A stretch of DNA of 64,000 nucleotides from an uncultured bacterium (lineage in GTDB: Bacteria > Verrucomicrobiota > Kiritimatiellia > CAIKKV01 > CAITUY01), in contig CAIVSY010000078.1 of the NCBI GenBank assembly GCA_903908715.1, positions 62,001 to 126,000 on the forward strand, written 5' to 3'. This document shows, piece after piece, positions 8,909 to 19,200 of the stretch (position 1 is the stretch's first letter; the number at the start of each line of letters is the position of its first letter). Under the pieces are notes generated by a model that saw only the letters and a program-made list of their open reading frames with translations, made no database searches and was not told the DNA's origin. Both the position numbers and the translations under genes were made by a program.

Positions 8909-10824
8909 AGCCCCCGGACAAAGCCGTCATCCTGGCTGCCGGTTACGGCGAGCGCCTCCTGCCCCTGACACGGGTGCGCCCCAAGCCGCTGGTGCCGATC
9001 TGGGGCAAACCCGTTCTCCGGCATGCGATGGAAATGCTGCGAAGCTGGGGTGTGCGGGATGTCCTCGTGAACGCCCATTACCATGCAGGCGCCCTTCTGG
9101 AATACCTGCGCAGCCATCCTGTACCCGGCCTCCGGATTCAGATCTCCTTTGAACCGGAAATCCTTGGCACAGGCGGCCCGCTGGTCCGGGCCCGCTGGTT
9201 CACCGGCATGGAACCGTTCTGGATGATGAACGCCGATGTTCTTGCCGATGTCAACCCGGCCGCGTTCCGCCGGGCCTTCACCCGGAAGAACGTCATCGCC
9301 GCCCTTTGGATGCACCCGTCCCGCGGGCCCCGCACCGTGGAGATCACGCGGGATACCATCCGATCGTTCCACAGCCGGAATCCGGGCTCACCGGGCACCT
9401 GCACATTCTGCGGTCTCCAGCTTCTGTCCCCCCGTATCCTGCAGTACCTGCCTCCATCAGGTTTTTCAAGCATCATCCAGGCTTATGAAAAGGCCTTGCA
9501 GTCGGGCGAACGGATCGCCCCGATTGTCACCCCGGACGCGTTCTGGGCCGACATCGGTACTCCCGCATCCTATCTGGAGGCCCATTCAGAAATCCGAAGC
9601 GCGGCCCGACGGGGACAATCCGGCGCCCGCCTGTTCTCCGCGGCATCCTGCCGTTCCACCGGCAAGATCTGGATCGCCACCGAAGGCAACGTGACCCTCT
9701 CGCCACAGGCCCGGCTATGGAATTCGGTCGTGTGGGACCGCGCCGTCATCGGCCCCCGGGCCGATATCCGCAACGCCATCATCACAGGACCGGCAACGGT
9801 AAATGAACCACTGGAATACATGGCACTACCCGCCGCCGGGCTTGGGGATGAAACCTTGGACAGCCTTCTTCGGGAGCTGGGATGGGACCCTGCCGCCACC
9901 GTCCTGAATCCCCTGCCCCCGCGCGGATCCGCGCGCTCCTTCACCCGCCTGCTCCAGGGTCGGCGGCGCGCCATTCTCATACGGTACAGCACCGAAAGGC
10001 CGGAAAACGCCTTCTACGCCGGTCACGCCCGCTTTCTCGCAAGGCACAGCGTACGCGTCCCCGCTGTACTCGCAGACCATCCCGAGGCAAACCTCTGCAT
10101 ACTGGAAGATGCCGGCCATGACAGCATCGAATCGCTCGCTCCGTCCCTCTCCCCGGCCCGCCTTCGCACGCTGTACCTCCGCACACTGGAGGCGGTTTTG
10201 CGCTTGCATGGACCCGCCACCCGCGCCGCCGCCCGAACACGCATGGAACTGTGCCCGGCCTTTGACCGGCGCCTTTTCCTCTGGGAACACAACCTGTTCT
10301 GCGAGGAATTCCTGCAACGCCACTGCAAACTGCCAAGAGTCGCCATCACAAACGCCCGCGCGGAACTCGAAAACCTGCTTCCCACCCTGCTGGCCGCCCC
10401 ACCGGTCCTTCTGCACAGGGACCTGCAATCGAGCAATGTCCTTGTCGTACGGGGGCAGCCGGTGCTGATCGATTTCCAGGGCATGCGGTTCGGTCCGGCC
10501 GCCTATGATCTGGCGTCCCTTTTCCATGACCCGTATGTCAACCTGCCGGAATCCCTGGTGCAGGAACTGCTCGGGATCTACATTCAGAATACCCCGGACG
10601 GGAACCGGCGCAGGGCAGAACTGCCGGTAGCCGCAGCCCAGCGGCTCGCCCAGGCTCTGGGCGCCTATGGCCGCCTCGGGCACAACCCGGCTACGGCAGG
10701 ATTCCTGCGCCATATCCCCGCGGGAGTCCGCCAGTTCCTTGCCGCAGCCCGCAGCACAGGATTGCTGCCAGGGCTATGCCGGACCCTCGAACGCTGGCAA
10801 GATGAACAGGAGCCGCGCCAATGA
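8905..10824 (+). CDS. Fused nucleotidyltransferase (MurU-like) and aminoglycoside-phosphotransferase-family kinase (AmgK-like)
   Basis: N-terminus AVILAAGYGERLLPLTRVRPKPLVPIWGKPVL; middle hexapeptide-like region; C-terminus LLHRDLQSSNVLVVRGQPVLIDFQGMRFGPAAYDLASL (APH fold). Confidence 0.85.
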   Translation: MKPPDKAVILAAGYGERLLPLTRVRPKPLVPIWGKPVLRHAMEMLRSWGVRDVLVNAHYHAGALLEYLRSHPVPGLRIQISFEPEILGTGGPLVRARWFTGMEPFWMMNADVLADVNPAAFRRAFTRKNVIAALWMHPSRGPRTVEITRDTIRSFHSRNPGSPGTCTFCGLQLLSPRILQYLPPSGFSSIIQAYEKALQSGERIAPIVTPDAFWADIGTPASYLEAHSEIRSAARRGQSGARLFSAASCRSTGKIWIATEGNVTLSPQARLWNSVVWDRAVIGPRADIRNAIITGPATVNEPLEYMALPAAGLGDETLDSLLRELGWDPAATVLNPLPPRGSARSFTRLLQGRRRAILIRYSTERPENAFYAGHARFLARHSVRVPAVLADHPEANLCILEDAGHDSIESLAPSLSPARLRTLYLRTLEAVLRLHGPATRAAARTRMELCPAFDRRLFLWEHNLFCEEFLQRHCKLPRVAITNARAELENLLPTLLAAPPVLLHRDLQSSNVLVVRGQPVLIDFQGMRFGPAAYDLASLFHDPYVNLPESLVQELLGIYIQNTPDGNRRRAELPVAAAQRLAQALGAYGRLGHNPATAGFLRHIPAGVRQFLAAARSTGLLPGLCRTLERWQDEQEPRQ

Positions 10825-11180
10825 AACATCCGTGGATCCAAGCCCTGCACAGGGTTGCCGCCCCGATCCGAAAACTGATCGTCTTCACCATCGGAACCAC
10901 CGTGGTACTCATCGGGATCGCAACCATTGTCCTGCCGGGCCCGGCCTCACTGATCATTCCTGCCGGCCTGGCGATCCTGGCAATCGAGTTTGTGTGGGCC
11001 CGCCGTCTTCTGAAGCACACCAAGGATATGATGGCCTCTGCCGCCAATAAGGTCGGAATGGGTCGGTTTTTCAGCTCCCGCCAGCCCCCGTCTGACCCCG
11101 CTTCAGCGCCTGATACCGCTCCGTGTACCGAGCCCCCATCTGCGACTCGCGATGGTCAAAACCAAAAGCCCTCCGCTTGA
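10821..11180 (+). CDS. PGPGW-domain small transmembrane protein
   Basis: IVLPGPASLIIPAGLAILAIEFVWARRLLK; ATGA overlap with the upstream gene. Confidence 0.75.
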   Translation: MKHPWIQALHRVAAPIRKLIVFTIGTTVVLIGIATIVLPGPASLIIPAGLAILAIEFVWARRLLKHTKDMMASAANKVGMGRFFSSRQPPSDPASAPDTAPCTEPPSATRDGQNQKPSA

Positions 11181-12963
11181 CCGCCAGCACCGGCGGCGCC
11201 TGAATCCGCTTGGCGACGCCCAAGCCCTGGTACAGGTTCCACCATCGTTCAAGATCCGCAATGAATTCGGCAGGCGTCGCAAACAGCTCCCCGATCCGCC
11301 CGTCCCAGCCAATCCGCGGCTCCAGAACCCCGCTCTGGTACCACTCCAGGATCTCCTCCGGGGTGACACGGTTCCACGACTCCACCCAGCTCCGGAAAAG
11401 GCAGTCATGATAGGGATAGACAAGCGGATCCCCCTTGCCTTCATCCACAGCCTGGGCCGCACTCAACTCGGCCGAGGGCGTCACCGTGAACACTCCCTCC
11501 GGCAGAACCGCCTCGTCGTACACGTGCGTGTTCAGGTGCCGGCCGAGTGCGTACACCTCGCCCTTCCACAAGTCCGCGATGTTCGCCAGATAACCGCCAA
11601 GATCCCCGTACAGGGTCGTGTAACCGACCGTCAACTCGCTCTTGTTCGCATTACAGGTAAAGACACCCCCGAAGGCCGCCGCCATGGCCGAAAGAACCCG
11701 CGCAACCCGGTCCCTCGCCTGCACGTTTTCCATCACGGTATCCGTGAGCCCCAGCCGCCTCTTCTTCCCGGGCCAGGCGATTTCCACGCCATCCAACTGG
11801 CGTTGCGTCAGCCGGACGCTCTCCTCAATCGGCACTTCGACATAGCCGCACCCGAGATTAGCGGCAAGCGCGCGGGCCAACCCGATGGTCGTGCCGGAAT
11901 TGAAACGGCTCGGCATATTGACAAGCAGGATCTGGTCGGGCGGCAGGATCTGCCGGTATAACGACGCCACAACAGCCGAGTCAATTCCACCGGATGCCCC
12001 AACCACCACGCGGTCGGCCCCGCATTGCCGGAGAAATCGCTCCGTTCCATACAGAAGGGCCTTCGCCAGGGTGGCGATGTTGTCGCGCACCGGCGGAACC
12101 GGGCCGCCGAAGAAACCCGTACCCGCTCTGGGCAGATCAACATCCAGCGTCCCTTCTTCAAAGGCCGCCGGCCCCTCCAATACATTCCCGGACCCGTCAT
12201 ACACACACGAGGACCCGTCAAAAGTGAACACCGTCTTCCCGTTGTTCTGGATACCGGTCTTGTTGACATACACAACCGGTCGCTTGACCGCAGCCGCAGC
12301 CGCCGTGAACACCCGGTGGCGCTTGTGGTTCTTGTCGAACGTGAAGGGTGAGGCACTGGCGTTGACCAGGAAATCCACACCCTTGGCCGCCAGGATCCGC
12401 AAGGGCGAAACCCCGTAGTCCGTATCCCATCCGTCCTCACATAGCATGGCCCCAACGCGCCAGTCCCCGATCCGGACAGGCGCGATCAGCGATTCGACCG
12501 TACAACCAAGCTCCCGGGCAAGCTTGCGCGTATCAAAGAAGTGACGGCTGTCGTCGAACTCGCGGTAGTTCGGCATGAGCGTCTTGATGACAAACGGATA
12601 GGGACCGCCCTCGGGACCGAGGAAACGTCCGCCGGCAGCCACAAAGCAGGCGTTGTACTTGCGAACCCGCCCATCCTCATTATGCTTGTGCCAGTCCAGC
12701 CCCACATTGCCGAACAGGATCACGATATCCCGGCTGGCCTCGCGCAGAAGCTCACCGCACGCCTCGCATTCCCGCAGGAAGGCGGGCCGTTCCCACTCGT
12801 CGCCCAGCAGGTATCCCGGAACCGCCATCTCTGGGAAGACGACGGCATCCCGGACCGCCTCGCGAGCCCGCGCCACGCTTTCCAGCATGCGATCGACATT
12901 CTCCCTCGGCCGCCCGGGAAGGACCTCGAACTGGACCACTCGAATGCGTAGAACTTGCGACAT
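11071..12963 (-). CDS. nadE: Glutamine-dependent NAD+ synthase
   Basis: N-terminal nitrilase domain (VVFPEMAVPGYLLGDEW, LCEDGW), C-terminal NAD synthase (VVGASGGIDSAVVASL, GKGDPLVYPYHDC). Confidence 0.94.
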   Translation of the reverse strand: MSQVLRIRVVQFEVLPGRPRENVDRMLESVARAREAVRDAVVFPEMAVPGYLLGDEWERPAFLRECEACGELLREASRDIVILFGNVGLDWHKHNEDGRVRKYNACFVAAGGRFLGPEGGPYPFVIKTLMPNYREFDDSRHFFDTRKLARELGCTVESLIAPVRIGDWRVGAMLCEDGWDTDYGVSPLRILAAKGVDFLVNASASPFTFDKNHKRHRVFTAAAAAVKRPVVYVNKTGIQNNGKTVFTFDGSSCVYDGSGNVLEGPAAFEEGTLDVDLPRAGTGFFGGPVPPVRDNIATLAKALLYGTERFLRQCGADRVVVGASGGIDSAVVASLYRQILPPDQILLVNMPSRFNSGTTIGLARALAANLGCGYVEVPIEESVRLTQRQLDGVEIAWPGKKRRLGLTDTVMENVQARDRVARVLSAMAAAFGGVFTCNANKSELTVGYTTLYGDLGGYLANIADLWKGEVYALGRHLNTHVYDEAVLPEGVFTVTPSAELSAAQAVDEGKGDPLVYPYHDCLFRSWVESWNRVTPEEILEWYQSGVLEPRIGWDGRIGELFATPAEFIADLERWWNLYQGLGVAKRIQAPPVLAVKRRAFGFDHRESQMGARYTERYQALKRGQTGAGGS

Positions 12964-13268
12964 GGAAACCCTTTCTGCAACGTTGAATCGTACCGTGTGG
13001 CTCAAGTCGCTGTCGAGCCCGTAAATCTCCCCTTACAGACGGACGCGGAACCGATGCGTGACCGTACAACGACAGATTCTTCGATCCACGCCATGGGATA
13101 CGGACTTGCCCTCCTCACGGCATGGCGCAGCACCGGGACTCCGGACGACAATGCGGGAAGAATCGCTGTTGTGTTTCAGCAGCCGAACCCTTTGCCGAGC
13201 CGCTCGATTCCATGGCGTTCACAATGACAGGCCCGGAACGTCCCGTGGCCGGCCCATCGAACGCCACA

Positions 13269-16200
13269 TCAGCGTTCGCGCCGCAGGTTGAGCGTCATGG
13301 CTTCCCCGGCTTCCCCGAGCGTCATTGTCAGCGTGTTGAGATCGGGCGAGACGGTCATCTTGACCTCGTTCTCCTTGCCGGGATTCAGCGTGACAAGATG
13401 GCCCCGGATGAACCCCGAAAACCGGTTCGACTCGGTCATCTCGTCGGCCTTGATGGACATGTCTGCCGTGATGTTGTTTCCGGACTGAACGATGACACAT
13501 CGGACCGTCATGCTTTGCCCCCCTTCGCTGAGGGTTTGCGAAAATGTGCCGTTCAGCGAGGGTGCGGAAGCGGATTGTGCCGGCGGGGGCGACTTGGGCT
13601 GCAACGGCGTCGCCGGCGCCCGGGGTGGCACAGGTTTTTCCGGGGTGGGCACGGTCTTGGCGGCTGGGGGTAATGCGGGTGTGGCCGGCTTGGGGGCCGG
13701 ACGCGACGCTGTGTTGACCGGGGCCGCCGGGGTGGGTGCCGTAGAAGCGGCTGCCCCGGATTTGGCGGCTCCCGTGTTGGTCGTTGGCCTGGCCGTGGAC
13801 CAGACGGCATCAGTCACTTGCTTGACGGAGAGCCACGCCTCCAACTTGTCCAGATAGGCACGGCGCTCTGACGTTTCCTTGAGGGCCAGGCTCTGCTTGA
13901 ACTTCGCGGCGGCGCCCTTGTAGTTGGCGGCATCATACAAGGTACGCCCCTCCGCCCAAAGTGCGTCCGCCTTCGCGCCGGACTCGGAACCGGCGATCTT
14001 CTGTTCCAGCAGGGAAATATGCTTTTCAAGGGCGGGATCCGGCCAATAACCAAGACTCTCCCTGTACTTGGCCACTGCCCTGCCCAATTCGTTCTTCTCC
14101 TGGAACGCAGCCCCTTCGGCGCGGAGCTGACGCGCCTTTTCCTTACGGCCCATGCGATCGGTGAGTTCCGCGATGCGTTGCTGGACGACGGAATCAGGCC
14201 GGATGGCGAGCGCCTGGCGGAACTTTTCGACCGCCTCGAACAGCTTGTCCTGCTTCTGGAGAGCCTCCCCTTCGGCGATAAACCGGGCTCGGTCGCTTTC
14301 CCTTTCATTCGCGGCCGCAACGGCACGCTCATACGCGGAAGCCGCGTCCTTGACCGGTGCATACCGCGGATGCATCTGGCGAGCCTTGTCCAGCGCGGCG
14401 GCGGCCGACGCAAGATCAGGCTTCCGCAAGGCGTCGTTGACTTGTGCGACGTACTGCAGGACCTGCTGGCGTTCGGTGGTCCATTTCGCTTGCAGGCTGG
14501 GTGCCTCCGTGTTTTTCGGATCCAGTGCGGCGGCTTCCCCGGCGAGGGAGAGGCCTTCCTCGAGGCGTCCTTCGGCCACAGCCGATTGCGCCTGGGCCAG
14601 CTTGGCGCCGGCCCCGGAAATCATCGGCTTCCCTGGGTCGGCAGCGACGGAGAGCTGTCCTGCGCCCGTGCCGAGTTCGATGCCGCGGTCGTCCTTGATC
14701 CTGACGGCAAGGCTGTAGGTGCCCGGCTGGCTGGCATTGACGCGTGTTTCCCTGCTGGCCGGGCTGTAGACGGAGCAGCCCTCGGGCGAGGCGCTCCATT
14801 CGTAGCGCACGGTGCGCGGGCACTGCGGGTTCACGGTGGCGGCGAAGAAGACTTCCTGGTGCACGACGGTGCCGGACTGCACCTCGACCAGGCCCTTGGC
14901 CTGTTCACTCCACACGCGCGGCTTCGGTCCCGAGTGGCGCGGGCCGGTGACGTTGACCTGGTACGGTCGGGCGGTGAGGGAGGCCTTGGCTTCGCCGAGG
15001 TCGTCGCCATGGTGTTGAAGCCTGGCCATGGCCCTGATGGCGATAGTTCGGGTATCGAGCGAGTAGAAGGTAACCTCGCGCGAGTCCTTGGATTCGCCGA
15101 TCTGTTTGGCGTTCGAGGGCAGTTCCCAGCGGCAATCCAGCTCCGGCAGTTCGGGCGTGACGGTGAGCTTCACGGTTACGTCCTCACCGACCAGCGGGTC
15201 AGCCGGGGTGCATTCCAGGGCAATCTTGGGCGGGACGACTTCGACCTCGACGGGTTCTGACGAGGCGACGGTTTTCATGGTGCCGCCTTCCTTGCGCAGG
15301 ACGTCAACCCATATGCGTGTTTTCTGTGGCCTAAGGAACCGGGCGGTTGTGGCCGCCGCGCCGGCACGGCCGGTGAATTCGACTTCAGGGTGCGGCTGCC
15401 AGGAGAACTCGAGGCCTTCCTGTGGGGCGGCCTTACCACCCTGCTGGACCGTGGCGGTCAGGTTAGCCGTGGTGCCTACGGGCACGGGCTGCCCCGGGAT
15501 GCCGGACACGCTCACCGTGAGCTCGCCAACGGTGAAGGTTGCCGTTGCCTCGCCGATCGCGCGGCCCTTGGCGCCGGTGACCTTGACGGAAACCTTGAAC
15601 GATCCGTTGCCCTTGGCAGTAAATTCCGCGCCGGATTCCGAGGATGTGTCGACGCCGGTCCAGGCGTAGGAAAGGGGATGGTCGTCCAGCAGCGCATTGG
15701 AGACCAGGGCCTTGAGCTTGACGGTTTCGCCGGGGGAGAGCTGGGTGGAGTCGGGCACAAGGTTCAGCGAGACGGTAGAGCCCGTTGCCGGGGTCCAGCC
15801 GCAGGCCGATGGGGAGGGGGCATTTTCGGGTTGGCCGTTGTAACCGTCATTCCATCCCTTGAGCCAGGCATTCACGATGATGGGGTCGTGGGTGCAGACA
15901 GCGGTGGTCGGGGAGGAAGGCGGTGCAGTTTTGATTTCCGGACCTTTGATCATGACCAGAGCTCCGGAGGCATCGTGGCCATACGTAGCGTTGTGGATCC
16001 TTTTCATGCCGTCATTAACCTTCGCAACGTTTCCAAGATGGTAGCCATCCTTGTAGGCGTTTTCGACCCAACGCCTGACAGCCCCTTCGCCGGAGACGAT
16101 GTAGAGCTCCTGCACGGCGCCGAATTCCTTGACGGCTCTGGCCTTCAGTTGCAGGTAGGCGTCCTGCAGTTCCTTGAGGGCTGGCGCGGCGCCATTGTCG

Positions 16201-19200
16201 TAGCCACGGAGGAACGCGAGGCCGAGGACAGGGTTGTGGGCGTGGCGAGGGAGGGTGAAGCGCCAGTCGTAGACGCCGGACATCTTTGCCGTCTTGGCCT
16301 CACCGGCGATCATGCTGCCGTCGGCGTAGGCGGCGGCGATTTCTGCGGCGGAAGCCGTGGGGACCGCGTCCTGCTTGGGTGGCTGAGTGCCGGGCGGTGA
16401 CGTTTTGTCCGTCTTTGGTGGCGTGCTGGTTGGCGGCGTGTCGCCCTGCTTCGTCGAGCCGCCTGTGCCGCCTTCCGGCGGGGGCGGCGGCTGGCGTTCG
16501 TCGCCGATGTCGATCACGTGTGTTGCCCGTGCCAGAATCCGGCGGGAACGTCCTTCCCCAATCACGGCGCGGGCATCGAACTCATAGTGTCCCGGGCGGC
16601 TGGTGTCCATGCGCAACGTTCCCCCGGTTTCGTAGACGACGTCGTTGACCGTCCATTCGATCCAGGCGTCCTTCCTGAGGCGTTCGGCGGCCGGTGCGAG
16701 CGCGCGGATTTCCGCTAGGATTGAGACTTCGGCGTTTACCTTGGCGCTGGCGGGGCCCTTGACGGCGACGGCGAGCAGGGCCGCGGGGTCGCTGACGGTG
16801 ACGGTGTGGCGTGCGGAGGCGGTTTTCGCATCCCCGTTCGCGGGCTGGAATGTGCCGCGCAACTCGACATCGTAGGAGCCGCGGTTCAGCCGGCCAAGAT
16901 CGAGCCGTTGGCCGACGGCGTTGCGTTTGCCGTTGAGGAACCACTCCAGTTTGACCGTTTCGCGTGAGGCGGAGGGTATTCCGACGGCCGTGCCAGACAG
17001 GGCGACGCTGTCGCCCTCGATGTACTGGGACTCGCCGGTAATGTTCACCGCAAAGCCATCGCCAGAGACCTCGAACTCGACGGTCTTCGATGCGACCGGC
17101 TGGGGTTGCCCATTGGCGTCCTCGACCAGGAGTATCAGTTTGACCGACGCGGCACCGGACATGGGGGCCACCACGTCGGCCGAGTAGGCCTGCTGGCTGC
17201 GGACCGTGCAGTTCTTTCCGCTCCAGTCAAGGCGTGTCCCGGTGTTGTAGAAACGCTCGGGAATATCCGCGGTGAACTTCACGGTCGCGCCGGGCCCCGG
17301 TTTCTTCGGCTCCATGCTGACGCTCAGGAGGTCGTCCGGCATGCTCACGCGCACGGTGCGCTGGACGACGCCCTTGACCTTCTCCCTGCCTGAACGCTCG
17401 ACGGTGGCGGAGAGGGTTGCCGGCGGGAGTTTGTTGGCGGCAAAGCGCAGTTTTTCGCCGGCGGCATCGGTCGGCATGAACGTGCCGGCAGGCGTGGCGC
17501 TCCAACGGATGGTAAAGGGGTTGTCCTGGTGTTCCTTGGCCAGGGTTGGATCCGAGAAGCGCAGTTCCACGTCGGCGGCCTCGTCGAGCACCAGCGGGGC
17601 GGGGGAGACCACGATCGTGGACCCCTTGTTGAGGCGTCGGTTGAAATCCGCATTGAGGTTGTAGAGGGCGCGGACCTTTTCAAGGGCGGCCTCGTATTCC
17701 TCGAAATACTTTGAGCCCTCGGGAGGCTGGGCCGAGTCCGATTCATCGAGGGCGGTTCGCCAGGGGAATACGACCGAGGCGAGCAGATCAAACGCCTGGG
17801 CGTCGATGGTATCGGCAGGGTCCGGAGCGGAGCCCTTGATCCTCGTGATATCCCCCGTGATGCGGCTCAAGGCCGAGGCGAATCCGGCGCGGGACTGTTC
17901 GGACTTGCGGGTTTCCTGCTCCATATCGCCGCTCCAGGAGAAGCCAAGAACCCGGGTCCGTGCGAAGCCGGTGCGGGTCCGGATGGTTTCCGGAATCTCC
18001 ACGTTCCTGTCGTAGATGGATTTGTAGGCGGCATAGGCCTTTTCCCAGTATTGTCCGCTGGTCAGCCTCTTTTCCTCCTTTGTATCGGTCGCCCCGAAAA
18101 CCGCGCTGTCGCTGGCATTGGCGAGGGCGGTGGCCTTTTCGCGGACGATGTCCACAAGGTTGACGCCCAGGGGGGAACCGCGCAAGGCTTCCAGGTTCTT
18201 CTGCAACTCCTCCAGCTTTGGCGCCAGGTCGTTCTCGGCGTTCAGGGTGGCGTACTTCTGCTCCGCCATGGCGATGAGCTGGGGAACCATCCACTCCTGC
18301 AGGACAACGTCCTTGCGCTTTTCCACCTGGTCCTTCAGGTTCTGGTAAAGTTTGGCCCAGGGCTTGCCCTTGTCGCTTTCCGCGATGTACTCAAAGCCGC
18401 CCATCCAGATGAGATATCCGCCCAAAAAGTACCTGGACGCCTCCTCCCAGTTGATGGCGTCGAGGTGGGACTGCACGGCCGCGCGCATCTGGGCGAGGGC
18501 CGGATCGTTGGCCAGGTAGTGGGAGTTGAAGACGTTAAAGGCCTTTTCAGAGAGGTTGTTGATCCAGTACTCCTTACCGGGGACCGCATGCTTGACGCGG
18601 ACCGCCTTGGTCTCGAACAACCACTTATAGACCTGGTCCCTGGCGATGGTGTCGCCACCGGGCAATTCCAGGCGCTTGAGGCGGTAGCTGTTTCCCTCCT
18701 TTTCAAAGGCACCGTTATAGGTCAGGACATCGACAAGGCCTTCACTCTCGTTCTGGAGCTGGACGGCGCCGCCAACCGTCCAGGACATGACAAGGACATC
18801 ACCCGCCAGCACAAAGGGCCAGGCCGGGGTGAAGTAGAGCGCCTCCTTGGCGAACATGAGCGCCGTACCTGCGGTGATGCCCTCGCAGCCGGCTTTCTTG
18901 ACGGCCATGCCCATAGGGACGAAATCAATGATGACGAAGGCGGCGCTGCTGAGGTCCTTCATGTCGCCCTTCTGCCATTCGGAATACATGGCGTAGAGGA
19001 CAAACGGTGCGTTGGCGACGGCCTCGATGGCGAATTTTGAGCCGGTTTCGCTGGCCAGTAGTTTCCAGAGGAACGAATCGCCCTTCGTATCGGCGAGCAT
19101 CTTCTGGAGTTGCCTGGCGCTTTCCCCGCCGGTGGTTCCAGCCATGCGTTCGCTGCCGACTTCGGCGAGGAGTTGGCGGGTCTTTGTGCCACCAACTCCG

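Noticed and set aside
12964-13268. ~300-bp gap between nadE and the giant gene as a possible ncRNA
   Set aside because: No strong hairpin, promoter-terminator pair or known RNA motif seen; ordinary intergenic DNA
13258-13276. GAACGC-cacatca-GCGTTC hairpin at the end of the giant gene
   Set aside because: Short 6-bp stem without T-tract; too weak to call a terminator
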